Shown in pieces: positions 11,201 to 22,927 of a stretch of 64,000 nucleotides of DNA. The notes beneath the pieces are model-generated. The model saw only the letters and a program-made list of their open reading frames with translations, ran no database searches and had not been told where the DNA came from. Numbering within the stretch: position 1 is the stretch's first letter; every line of letters begins with the position of its first letter. This DNA is from Auricularia sp. M13 (Eukaryota > Basidiomycota > Agaricomycetes > Auriculariales > Auriculariaceae), in NCBI GenBank assembly GCA_037042915.1, contig CM073198.1, positions 3,534,001-3,598,000 of the forward strand, written 5' to 3'. A program made the translations under genes and the position numbers.

Positions 11201-14200
11201 ACTGCAAACCTGTGCGTGCACTCGTCGCCGAGTTTAGCACCCACGCTGGCACACGGTATCCGACGTGAGTCGGACAACAACTGCTCCTGATGAATGGGAG
11301 AGTGTGGGAACCAGAGTAGAAGACATGGCCAATGTCCAGACCATGGTTAACAAGCAAAATTGCTTGAAGTTTGAACTTGACACGCCTGGACTGGGGAACA
11401 TGCGGGGAAACTGGCCATTCATCATCACCATCCAATGACTCACGATCACGCGTCAGCCATCCTACATTGCATACATTCGCATCTCGCAATCATAACCTGG
11501 CTGGAACCGCTGTCTCGCAGTCTTTTCCTGTCCAACCTGTTGTCCCGGTTCCACCCGTACTACCGCCCCGACTACGCCCGAGCGTGCCACGGTCGCTTTT
11601 CCATGTGACGAGGACGACTCTACAGCAGGCTGTATATGCAATGCTATCGCTGCGGGGGCGCAATGACGATAGGGGCCCCCAGTCGCGCTGAGCTCGTGAT
11701 TCTCCTGAGTAGTGTCAGTCGACTGAAACGGTGGCTGCGGTGGCTGTACGCGCGACTTAGCCCGAGTCTATAGCTTTCGCTAGGGCTATCCAATTGATTC
11801 TGAAAGTCGCAGGACTCGGCGAGTTGTAAGTCGCGAGCGAAGCAAGCTCCTATCCCGGGCACGCCAGTGCGCGCCGTTGGTCCTGATTCCATGTGGCATC
11901 GCCGCCGTCGGCCGCGGGGGTTCTAGTCAGCAGCGCCCAGGGACAGATAGGGCGTTTGGAAGGCACCTGGAGTTGCATACGTTATTTTGAGACCGAGCTG
12001 AATTCCGATATGTCGAACCCCCTGTCCTGCCTCATCAACTATCAACTCTCCGAGGACCTAGAAACTTCGAGTACTGTAACAGCCGATTGCATGCGCTCTC
12101 CTGCATGGTACAGGCATGATCTCCTCGTCTGAGACGCCTTGCATTCATCGGAGAGCGGCCAAAGGAGAGCGGAATAGGCAAGTCATCGATTGCAGATGGT
12201 TCGGGATTCCCGCCGAAGGCAAAGTGTACCTATGGCCACGCTTTGTGTTTCCCAAGGAGCCATCGATGCTCTTCTTACCTCTAGACCTCAGGGGAAAGCA
12301 AACAAAGGGATTCCTCAGCCAGAGCTACATAGCATTACATGCGACGCAACCTCATGTCGGCCTCGCGCACGTTGCATGAGCATGCACACATCGCTCATGC
12401 AGACGGGAAATGCGCATTACTGTGAAAATTTCGGGCTGTGCGCGCTGACAAAAATCGCAGCCCTGCACGCACATATATTACCCGGGCCTGGGAGGCAACG
12501 GCGCCTCAGCGATGCAGCCCTGGCCGTGCCGGCGCAGCCGGACCGGACGACCCGCTCTGTTCCCCCGCCGCCACCGCAGCAGGAATCACTCTGGTATCAT
12601 CAAGGCCGCATATTTCGCCGTCGCGGTGTTTCACCTGCATACAGCCCAATATTACCAGCGGTCACGCGCCTAGAACCTCGCTGTTGCGCGTTGATACGGT
12701 AAGTACCAAGCAGGCAGAAAGCTCAGAGCCAGCGCTGCTGGTGAGGGAGCAATCCGTATGGCCGTCTGCTTGCCTTGCAGCGTTTGTCGCAGCTTGACTG
12801 TTCCGCGACCATCCCGACTGGCCTTGTCCTTATCTCCATGTGGGCCTTCGAACGCGCAAGCAAAACGCCCACGGAAAGAAATGCGAATATACTGTATCGC
12901 GAGTCCGAGTCGCCCGCACAACAGCAAACAGTGATCCCGCGATCGCGCTAAGACTCCAGAGCACGTGCCAGGGTATCGCATGATTACGAGCATGATTCCC
13001 AGTGATCTCCATCTCAGATCTCAGCGCTCGCAGTCGCAATGTTCAAAATGAAAGATCCTGGATATTGATATTGAGCGCCTGCACGTGAGGATCGAACGAA
13101 ACACCACCTAGTAGTATTACTCTACACGGTCGCCTCGCGATCGGGGAACCGAAGCAAGCGAAGCGATGCGGGGTAGCGTGAGCATTTTACCCCAGCGGCC
13201 TGGCGCTGCTTCTGCATTCAATTCGAGGCGCTTGCGCCGGCAGACTCGCGTTCCAAGAAATTGAAACTTCGAAGCGCCCATTTCGCCTCGGTCGCGAGGC
13301 ACGGCGTCGGCAAAGTACTAAGTAGGTCGTGTACCTGTCTGTACCTTCATCTATTATGACTGGAACGTCGCCTTGTTGCCAGCTGGAGCTCTTCTCAATC
13401 TCATACTCATCTTCTGAATCTCAGCGTCTGCAAGGGCCTAGGTCGGGGAGGGAAGCAAGCCTGGAGGGCCTAGAGGTTACCCCACACTCACAGCGCTCGG
13501 CCGGCAGCTGTGAGGCACTGGCAGAGCGCGCGCCCCAGCTCCCCGGCCTGTGGGGCCCCACTCTGACAGCGACACCTCTCTCTCATCTCAATTCTCATCT
13601 TCGAAGATTCGAATCCGCGGCGTTCGCATAAGCGAGCGCGGACAGCGGACAGCGGACGGTCCGCGCTTCTCCAATTTTCTTCCTCATTGACACCGTCAGC
13701 TTGCTCGCGTTTCAAGAACATCCAATGTTCATCAGACTCGCGAGCCAACGCGCGCGACCTTCGCCGCGAGACGTGCATCAGCCATCTCCAAAGGGGAAGA
13801 AGCACTGACCGTCCAGTCAGCCGTTTACTGTACTACAACTAATAACTGAATTGAGTCGACTGAATGGGAGGGGAAGTTTGGGCAATTGGTAATTGGCCAT
13901 GGAAAAGATCGTCGTCGTCGTCAGAAGTGAAAAGCCTCTCCGTTGCCGCGGAGTCTCATTGCCCTGCTCCCACGCCGTAATGAGTGCTTACATCCTCCGA
14001 GGCACAGTAGACAGTAGTTGATATCGAGATTCGATGAAAATGACTCAGTTCTGAATTCGCAGCAATCCGCGGTCACGGGAGCTCGAACGTAGTTCGTGAA
14101 ATTCTGTCAACGTTCACACAACGGGAATCCCTTCAGGCAGTCCAAAGAAAACATATGCAAGCCATAGAATTAGCGCAGCGCAACGCGCGTCCAAGGCGCA

Positions 14201-14935
14201 AGTTCGACCAAAAACTAGCTACTACTAAGTAAGTATGAACTATGTACGACGGGCCTAGACCAACCCAACCAACCAACTAGCTACTACTACAACGGGAGCG
14301 CGGGGTGCGAACGAAGAAAGGATGGATAATGCGTGCGGGAGGGGGTGACGATGCGCTCGCGAGAGCCAAAGCGGACGGACGGACGGACGAGGCGGGACTG
14401 GTGGTACAAACGAGACTGGAGACGGGAATGGGTGCAACGAAAGCGGGAAGCAACGACGACGACGACGGCGGGAGGCATAAAAAAAGCAGAGGCGTAAAGT
14501 AGGAGAACGGAAGGGAAGGATAGTAAGATGGAGGAGTTCATATGAACCGGTACGCGTAGATGGGGAGGAGGCCTGGGGCCTAGATAGGGGTTTGTAGACG
14601 GGAATGGGATGCGAAAAAAAAAGAAGAAAGTCATGACGGGGAGAGAGGCGTTGATACAAGAGACGCGAGCGAGCAGGGCGACGGGAAAGTCGTTAGTGTT
14701 GTGGGTTCAAATAATAGACAGCCGAAAGTAGACCAGGAGCCAAGAGACCAGAGACCAGAGACGGCGGGAAATAATCATTGCTGGGGCGCGGTGGGTGGGT
14801 GTGTGCGATGCGATGCGATGTCGGCCATGAACGATGCGATGCGAGTTTGGTTGGGTGCGGTTTGCAGGGATATATGCTGATAGAGATATGCATCGCGCGC
14901 ACACACACGGCGGCGGCGGCGGCGGCAGGCGGGAA
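8291..14935. other. 6.6-kb gene-poor region upstream of Ecl1-like copy 1
   Basis: No coding gene can be supported. Open frames here are short, lack conserved blocks and show no consistent splice phase. The left part is presumably promoter and 5' UTR of the Ecl1-like gene that starts at 8290. The right part (about 14255-14935), pyrimidine-rich on the minus strand, is presumably the 3' UTR of copy 2. A (CGG)n tract lies at 14908-14926 just after a short CA run. Several pyrimidine/purine-skewed stretches but no long repeat were noticed. Confidence 0.4.
14908..14926. repeat. (CGG)n microsatellite beside a CA run
   Basis: A short trinucleotide run directly following acacacac, immediately downstream of the stop codon of Ecl1-like copy 2 and so probably within its 3' UTR. 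Confidence 0.7.
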
Positions 14936-16803
14936 TTAGGACTGGGCCGAAGTCGGAGAGAGCGCGAGCGCGCTGTGTCTGCGCTGCGCAGACGCGTCGC
15001 CGAAGATGAAGAGCCGCTTGAGCGGCTCGGGCGGGATCGTCACCTCGACCTCGACCTCCTTGACCTCGCCCGTCTCGGCGTCCGCCACGCGCTCCACGCG
15101 CTTCTCGACGCGCGGCTTGGGCTGCCCCGGCATCGGGTACAGCGGGATATGGCTGGGCAGGTCCTCGTACGACCACGAATGCTGCTCGGGCGCGGGCAAA
15201 ATGCCGGCGGCGCGGCGGCCCATGATCGGGCCCTGCAGGCGGATACGCTCCTCGAGGCTCTCGGGCTTGACGCCCCGCGCGCGCAGCTCGCGCGTCTTGG
15301 CGCACTCGCGCTCGCGTTGCGCCACCTGCTCAATGGCGTACTGCTCCTTGAGCTCTTCGCGCGCCTGCTCCTCGAGAGCGCGTGCGAGCGCGTCCGTGCG
15401 ACGGGGACCATTCGACCACGACGACCGCTTGATGTTCGCCTGGATGAACTCCTCCTCAGAATCGCTGGGGGTGTCCGAGTCGACATGGTCGTTTGAGCCA
15501 CGGCGCGAGCGGCGCCCGCCGCTGGAGTGGGACTGATAGGACGCGTTCGAGCGATACGAGAGCGAGTTCGTCGCCGTCGGGCGAGTCATAATAGAGCCCA
15601 CGGAGGCGCGCGAGCGGGAGGCCAGAGACGCGGAAGAAGACGAGACCGGTAGTGCCGTGGTGCTCGGCGTCCGCACAAACTTCATTTTAGATAAAAGTTC
15701 CTTTGTCGCGGCGTGCGGGTCCGGGGCAGACATGGTGGTGAGGGTCGGAATCCGGTCGAACGGCGACAGATGCGCAGGGTCGACCGGACGCGGTGGCGAC
15801 GCGGGGGGAGTCGGCTCGCGCGCGGGCATCTGGGGGCGCGGTTTGGGGTCAAAATCGCCGTAGACCTTCTTGCGCCAGACGGATTCGTGCGGACGCCAAC
15901 CGGGGGGCACGCGCTCCTGGGGTTCACCGTAGGGCGCTTTGGGCTGCAGAGACCGTCAGGGAACGGGTTTGGTGGCCGGGTCAGATGACGACGCACCTGT
16001 TTGGACTTCCAGTCCAGCAACTCCTCTTTGATAATCTGAGAGGCTGAGCGGGGCAAGGCGTCTGCCGGCTTTGCGGCGGGCTTTTGACGCAGCGGGGACT
16101 CGACCTCGTCGAGATCCGGCAACGAGCTCCGTACCGATGACTTGTCGAATATAGACGAAACGTCGGTCGCATTCGACGAGTCGGACGAGCGCCGCGTGGA
16201 CGGCTGCTGGGGCGGCAGGAGCTTGTCGCTGGCCGTGTAGGACGCCGGGGATACGTTGAGCGCCGACGAGCTCGCGCCTTCGCGCGGCGCGATGACGACG
16301 CGGCCGGTGTGCAGGCAGGCGCGGCGCTGGGCGTCGAGGTCGCGGCAGCGGTCTGAGCAGTAGAGCGGGGTCTGCTCCTGGTCGATGAGCGTCCGCACCT
16401 TGGGCGGGAACGTCGCCGGCCGGACGGACGCGGGCGACGGCGGCGGCGGGGGCGGCAGCATGAGGGCGCTGCGGGTTGCGCGGGCCGCCTCGTCCGAGTC
16501 GCGCCTGAGCCCGCCGCCGGGCTTGACGCGCCCTGTGCCGTGGACGAGGCCGTAGCCTGCGCGCGTGGGCCGGCGTCCGCGGGCAGCGGCTGCTGCGTTA
16601 CGGGCGCTGCTAGTCGGGCTGGGGTTGCGGGGCGCTGCCGCCTGCTGGGCGGTCGCCACCGGGGCTGGGGATGCAGAGGTAGGGCCGTCGGCGTTGGAGG
16701 CGGCGGCGGCGGCGGGTGCGGGGTTAATGGTAACTTGGTAGCGACGGGGCTGGATGAGCTTGTCGCAGACGGGACACCAGGAGGTCTCGAGGTGCTCGTC
16801 CAT
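14936..16803 (-). CDS. Ecl1-type zinc-binding regulator, copy 2 (604 aa)
   Basis: Exons are 16803-15997 and 15943-14936, with a single 53-nt phase-0 intron (gtgcgt ... gcag). The N-terminus is MDEHLETSWCPVCD (C10, C13), followed by GLVHGTGRVKPGGG and LYCSDRC (C149, C153). These are the same split CxxC/CxxxC zinc site and spacer motif as copy 1 at 8290-6442, and the domain fits the Ecl1/life-span regulatory factor family. The middle is Ser/Thr-rich. RVPPGWRPHESVWRK aligns with RVPAGWRHTDNEWRK of copy 1, and the end shares GPIMGRR and QHSWSYEDLPSHIPLYPMPG. Two of the three introns of copy 1 are missing, which suggests intron loss here or gain there. The Ala/Pro-rich linker between the zinc halves is about 40 residues longer than in copy 1. 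Same strand as copy 1, separated by a gene-poor stretch. Confidence 0.75.
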
Positions 16804-19060
16804 TGCGGGGAGTCGGTGTTGGGTTGGGGAAAATGAACGGGCACGCGGGGGTTGTGAACCGCGTCAATAAATACACGTCCGAGGATAAGTCTCCCTTGCT
16901 TCCGTCCGGCCCGTGCCGCAGGGAGTGACCGTCCCGGGACCAAACGGCCGCTCTCCATTCGGCAAAACCTTCCGAAATTCCTGTCACTGCCGACGACCGA
17001 CCCCGGGTCACATGCAGTTTACTACACCACGCCCGCAACCACCACAAAGAAAGAAAATAAGTGCCTTGTGCACTCGCGTGGGCCCTGCCTGAGCCGGTGA
17101 AACCTTAGCGAGAGCCCGGACCATTGTCGGCCTCGCCGTGAATATGACGACGAAACACTCGCCATCGCCCGGAATACTCGGGATTCAGCCTCGCCGCCGT
17201 CTGCGCACGCGACCCTTGCGCCCGCCACGCCCGCCACGCCCTCGCGTTTCGGCCGACGGCCGCCATCCATCGCCAGGGACGCGCCGCCCGCCACACGAGA
17301 TTGATCCCGCGGCGCGACACTGGACACCGTCGCACTAGCTCTGCGCCTGTCGCACAACAGCCTATTCGGCTGGGCAACCGTAACGGCAACGTCCCTGCGT
17401 CAACTTGGCCTCAGAAGGCGTCTGCATTTTGCATTCGCATCCGATACTGTATCAATGCACAACTGCCAGCCCTTACCCCGGATTTTCCGGCTACCCGAGC
17501 CTGACCTCGAGGCGCACGCTACGCTACTCACAGGGCGCTCAAAGCCTGAGGCCTACGTCACCGCGCCCGAGCTCGGGTCTCGCTGCGCATGCCGCCACGG
17601 GCCAGCCTCGAGGCGCGCACGCGGCGCTGACTCGCCCGCCCTCGCCCGCGTGACCTCGCCCCTCGCCCCTCGCCATGTCCCAATGCACAACGCGCCTAAT
17701 GAATGACTCGCGAGTTCAACGTTCATCTCCCCCCGGGGCCATCGTGCAATTGCAATTGCGCGTACATGCGGCAGCACCGCCACAGAGTCTGTGCTACGAG
17801 ATACTGTATCCCGCCGACGCTACTTGCGCACAGGCGGTACGGACGGAGCTCGCGCTCACGCATGCCCCGCGCGCGCGATAATCAATAATCTGAATCACCT
17901 CGCGCGCCCCCCGTCCCGACATGGTCATACGCACTCAGATCCATCGCGCCATCCACCGCATCCAAATCCAAACGCTGCGCGCGCGATAATCAGCCTGCAG
18001 GAATCACAAGACTCGACGAGGCATGTTGTGCTGGGTTCTCTGGATCTCAGGATCTGTTCTCGGAGAGATGCTGCTTGACCTTCAACTTGAGCAATCCGTC
18101 GTTGTCGTCGCATGGTCGCTGGTGCGGCCCGGATGCCAGTTGAACGTGATAATCTCGAAACTCTTCGTGGTTGCCGTCGCCGCAGGGATGCAACTGGCAA
18201 GACGTATACACGGGCAGCGCACGGGCGGCGAGCTCGGCCCCGTGACCCCAGCGATCCGTCGGCGGTCGTGATAAGCAAGCAGCACAGACACCGTGTCCTT
18301 TCCCCGCCGTCCGGATCGCCATCGCTGCGCACATTGGCACTGGCAGGCAGGCCTGAAATTCACCGGGCCCGGCGCGGCACAGTAACTTGTAACTTGCACT
18401 GCGAGAATTTGATATATTATCAATATCGGGCCGTGCGAAATCGCAATTACCAGAGCTCTACAGTAAGGGGGCGCATGTACGTCGCCGCGGACTGGGCTGC
18501 CTGGAATCCCAAGGAGTGCGGCAGGCCCAAACAAAAACGCTATCGGACTCCGCGGCGCGCGCCACCGTGACGGATCGACGGCCGCCTATTTTTTTCGCTC
18601 TTCCCCACACCCACACTCCAGCGCGGGAGGACGTCATTGCCGCGTGCGAGGAGCGCTTAAGAGCTAGGTGTGCAAAATAAGACATAAGACGTCTTGGATG
18701 CTGGTGTGCTGCCAGTGAGTGCTCCCTGACGCGCGCCGACGTCATGCAGCAGCGCAATCGTCCCACTGCAGCGCCGCCGCTATCCCGTTCCAAGAGCACC
18801 CAGCGCGTCCTCACTATAAGCTTGGCCATCTGAAGCCGCGCGCCAGACTCCAGCTGCAGAGTGGAGAGATTCTCCACCCGCTCCAGGATGATTGCGACGA
18901 AATCCTCTTCCAGACGTGACGTTGACGAGATTTTCGGACTTGGAGCATCATGCATCAGTATTCAGTCTGAGTCGTCCCACCGTCGCAAGAATTGCGGGGG
19001 CAATTTCCAATGATATTGGAGGGACAAGCCTGAGAAAATCTCGCGGTGGCGTCGAGAGAA

Positions 19061-19081
19061 CAGGGAGCAGGGAGCAGGGAG
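19061..19081. repeat. Heptanucleotide tandem repeat (CAGGGAG)3
   Basis: Three perfect copies in non-coding DNA; no function suggested. Confidence 0.7.
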
Positions 19082-20257
19082 CGCATGATTCTCACCGGCA
19101 TGTCGTACGGGCTGCAGTTCAGGTTCAGGGTGCCAGCTCTCAGCTCGAGATAAGTTGAACCCCTGACTCTGCCGCTGCCGCTGTGCAGATTCAGAATCAG
19201 AAGGTTGGCCAGGTTCCCAGTCCATGCTGGCATTGGCACAGGCGCCGGCACGGTTAGAACTTGGAAGAGTCGTTAGTCAGGTTATCGAGCGCTGTTCATC
19301 GTCGCTGGTACGATAACAGCAGCCAAAAAAACTGAGCGGATCCTGGTTGATCGCGTAAAGGCCGGCATGCAGAGCGGGGAGGACGTAAGAGCAGAGGTGA
19401 GGATGCCCGCATTATGTCGAGAGACCGGTTAGGCACGCTGCAGACAGTTCAGACTGGATGGGAGGGGCTGCGTTAGAGCGAGGATGCGCTGTAGCCTGTC
19501 ATCCATCCACCGGCCATGCGCCCACGACGCCCGGGACGATCCTCTTCCAGTGCTGCTAAACCCCACGTCCGCCGGCATCTTGGTCCTTCAAGCGTCAGGC
19601 TGCGGTTGGACGCCCGCCGGGAGTGCCAGACAAGGCATTCGGAGGCCAGCACGCGCGTGGCCTTCTCCGAGTCCGACAGCGCAGCCGCTAGAATCGCACC
19701 GCCGTGGCAAAGAGACTTAGACGTGGCGGCCACACACGCCCCAACGTACCCCGCACTACCACTCTCGCCAGTCACGGTGCGCCAGAATCGCGGCGAGTTT
19801 TCGCACGATCACGAGCGCGCGCATCGCAGGTGCGCACGGGCCCCCGCCGTATACCCGCCCCGACAGCAGTGCGCTACTAGTAGCATCGAGTCACGGGACG
19901 CGTCTTCCTCCAAGGCTAGAGAGCTGTAGCGTAGCCTGAATATTGAATGCGGCCAGCAGGGTCAGGTCAGTCGGGAAAGCAAAGCAGGCTGAATGCCATC
20001 GGCAGACACACGCAATGAGAATGAGAATCTCGGGCTGCAGTAGTGCCATGGCCAGTGCGATCCCGGACTCGCGTGTTCTCGAGAACGTGTACTGAATTGC
20101 AGTCTAATGCGCACGCCTCTTCCGAGGTCGCTCTGTCCTTCTGCCCGTCCGGCTCGACCGGCAAAATTTGAATGCATGCAGGCCCCGGCGACGTACCCCA
20201 CGCGAGAATAGAGCTGTATTGCGTGCAGCAGCAGCGGGATTCCGGGATGCTGCGTGA

Positions 20258-20280
20258 TCAGGCTCAGGCTCAGGCTCAGG
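20258..20280. repeat. Hexanucleotide tandem repeat (TCAGGC)~4
   Basis: Nearly four perfect copies of a 6-bp unit in non-coding DNA between Ecl1-like copy 2 and the NADAR gene. Confidence 0.75.
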
Positions 20281-21070
20281 ATTGAACCGGTGTGCACGGC
20301 GGGAGCGACGGTTCTCGGTTCTCCCCAGTTAACCATACTCCCCCGCCTCTGCGCGCATGCGGGAATCCGGGGAGGGCGATTCTGTTACTGCAAAGTCACG
20401 TTGATGCCCCGAGCGCCCTGCGTGCCTTCCCCGGACGAGACGAGACGAGGGGCTTGCCCCGAGCAGCCTGTGCATCTAGCATCTAGCATGTACTGCAAAC
20501 CCCACACAGTTTCCCATGCCAGTGTATCCGCGTTGCAAGGGCAGCCTGAGTCACGGATAAGCCTGAATAGCCGCTGAGCATCCCTCCAATCTGCGGCGAG
20601 TAACATCGGTCTATGCATGGTCACGGGGCTCCTGTAAACGGTGCGGGCACAGCTTTGAGAGACGCCTAACGGCACCGGGATGCGAGTTTGGCGGAGAGAT
20701 GCTGTTCTCGCGCACCTGAAGCTGATGCGGGGGTGGGGGGCAAGCAGCGCCCACCCGTCGCAGTCCGATCGCGGGGCAGGTCGGGCGGCACGCTCATCAG
20801 GGACCCGTGGACGAGATCGCACCAAGCACTGGTGCTGTTGCTAAACAGCGGGTGCGGTTGTGGCGGACGGGTGCAGTTTGCTGACCTTTTACCCCGCAAA
20901 GAAGCATCACGCTCGCGTTCGCGGGACGTGCGTCGAAGCCGCCGAGCCGCGAAGCAGGGCCCGGGATCTCGGACTAGCGAACCCTTGCCCCCTGCCCGCC
21001 GCCTGTGAAGAGGAGTCGGTGTGCAGAGGAACACGGGATTCCGCTGCTGCGAATCAGGGCGAGACGGCGA

Positions 21071-21094
21071 GCACACAGCACACAGCACACAATG
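21071..21094. repeat. Heptanucleotide tandem repeat (CACACAG)~3
   Basis: About three copies of a 7-bp unit in non-coding DNA. Confidence 0.6.
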
Positions 21095-21870
21095 CGGGGA
21101 AAGCGTGACGCGAGTAACAGCATGGGGAGGAGAACGCCAGATCTGAGGTGAGCTGAGCTAATCCGCTGGCAGCCACAGGCCACAATGCACAGTGGTATCA
21201 TGGGTCGATACGATAATCAATCGGGCCGTACGCCGGTGTGGCATGGCCGGAGACGCAGCCCAAGACAGACACAGGGGCGGCGCGCATTAGGATTGCTTGA
21301 AGCAAAGCAAAACAGTTGTCAGAGTGGGGAGGAGCATGTGGCGCATCTCGGGGCGACAGCGACAGCTTCAGCGCGATATCTGCGGCGGACAGTTCGAGTC
21401 GGCGCAAGCTAAGGGGCTGGGGTGATGCCACTGCGATTCCCGGCCGCTAGCACAGCAAGCAGCGGTACAGCGGAGAGATGTCAGGACTGTGGCGGCTGCC
21501 AGTTCATCTCCGCGACGACATGATGCCAGATGGTCTCTCCGGCCGATCAAACGTCACGACGCTCCTCCGCTGTTCCTGCACCTGGTTGATCCTGAGAAAG
21601 TGCGCATCGCGGAGAAAGGTCGGCAGCAAGCATCCTGATAACATACAGTGTATTAGTAGTAGTACACATATCGCAGAAAATACGATATGGACGCGCAACA
21701 AATCGGTCGAGGTCGTAGTATGATAGTCGGACATGGTTACGGTGTTTGGTGGGCTGGAAAGCAAATATAGTGTTCCTTATGGCATCCCGTGAGGGGTTTA
21801 CGATGCTCCTAATTCGCATCTTGTAAAGACAGTGATTAGCATCAAACGAAAATAGGTTGCGGGCGTACCG

Positions 21871-22625
21871 TCAAAATACTGACGACGGAACGGCCTCTGT
21901 TGGTGCAGGAGCTTGTGCGTCTACCGCAACAGACGGCGCATGTCCTACTGCCTGAGACCCTTGTGATAGCTCCTCTTCTGCCCGCAAAGTCGAGCGCACT
22001 TTCATCAGGGCCTCACCCAATAAGTTCAGACCCCAATTCTGCTTGTGCGAGAGCGCGTTGAGCGCGCCATAGCCAATGCCCCATATACGATCCCGCGGAC
22101 TGGCTTCGACCAAGGTTTTGTCGCCCGTGTCGAGCAACTTCCGCCTCAGATCGTCGAGCTGGCGGAACTTGAGCTCGTTGCCCTCTTCGACGATGCGCGA
22201 GCGGTTCGCCCGCCACACGTCGTCGCTAAAGCCCTTGACCTGATCATCCGAGCATTCAAAAATTTAACCCGACTGCATAGCGCGCTGCAGGGAAATGGCC
22301 CTACCTGCCGACCGAGCTCCCTGACCTTGCGGGGGTCAGCTGCCGCGAGGATCTTGGAGCCCGTCTCATCGTCGCCGAACAAGCGCGCCTTGCCGTGCAT
22401 CATGTAGTGCTCCGTCGTCTTGTACTCCACCGACCCGTCCGCGGACGCGAAGGGCCGCTCGGCCCACCACTGCGACATCCAGCCGCCTTCTGGCTCGTCC
22501 GCCTTCCAGAAGAACACATAGTGGCCGCGCTCGGCCTGAAGTGCTGGGTCTTTTTGCGCCTCCTTTGCCGCGCGTGCAGCCGCGAGTCCTGCGGCGCCGA
22601 TTTTGCTCCTCTTTGTGCGGGGCAT
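21871..22625 (-). CDS. NADAR/YbiA-like domain protein (229 aa)
   Basis: Exons are 22625-22305 and 22239-21871, with a 65-nt phase-0 intron. NADAR (formerly DUF1768) proteins are N-glycosidase-like enzymes linked to riboflavin-pathway side products and ADP-ribose/NAD metabolism. Family marks are present: an N-terminal strand with FFWK, then WWAERPF, the helix EHYMMHGKARLFGD (about residues 68-84), VKGFSDDVWRANRS just after the splice, and the C-terminal signature LLDTGDKTLVEASPRDRIWG. The N-terminus is basic (PRTKRSK), and a short Ala/Pro/Val-rich tail follows the domain. Length is slightly above the usual ~180 aa because of these tails. The 3' poly(A) end of a LINE element lies about 110 bp upstream of the ATG, so the promoter of this gene has been disrupted or replaced. 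Confidence 0.88.
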
Positions 22626-22734
22626 GGGCGCGTGTAGTTAGTGTGGCGGAAAGCAGGAAGACTTTGTTCCGGCATTTCCCGCCTGTCAACGGACTTTGCG
22701 CCAGGAGCATCCGCGGAGAACTTCATGCAAATCC

Positions 22735-22735
<1 letters not shown>

Positions 22736-22767
<32 letters not shown>
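22736..22767 (-). repeat. 32-nt poly(A) tail of the LINE (T run on the plus strand)
   Basis: An uninterrupted homopolymer directly after the element's 3' UTR, as left by target-primed reverse transcription. It marks the exact 3' junction, 110 bp upstream of the NADAR start codon. Confidence 0.92.
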
Positions 22768-22768
<1 letters not shown>

Positions 22769-22927
22769 AAGCTTCGACAGGTTCTAGTTTACCAAGTAAT
22801 CCGTTTTTCTGCCTACTCCCAGGGGGAGACTGAGTTGTGCGACTTTTGCCACTATTGTAAGATTGCTTCACCCGGAGGAACAGCCTTTAGCGCACCCACT
22901 TAGGGTAGTGTGGGGGTCGACCATAGT

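Larger units (their letters stand above)
16804..21870. other. 5-kb gene-poor region upstream of Ecl1-like copy 2
   Basis: No gene can be supported. The left part should hold the promoter of Ecl1-like copy 2 and the right end the 3' flank of the NADAR gene. Small tandem repeats occur at 19061-19081, 20258-20280 and 21071-21094. No tRNA, transposon end or long inverted repeat was recognised. Confidence 0.4.

Noticed and set aside
13600-13625. gattcgaatcc word resembling a tRNA T-loop
   Set aside because: No flanking A box or acceptor stem; isolated match.
22736-22767. The T run as an assembly artefact or simple microsatellite
   Set aside because: It directly follows a LINE 3' UTR in the orientation expected for a poly(A) tail, so retrotransposition explains it better, although its length may be imprecise.
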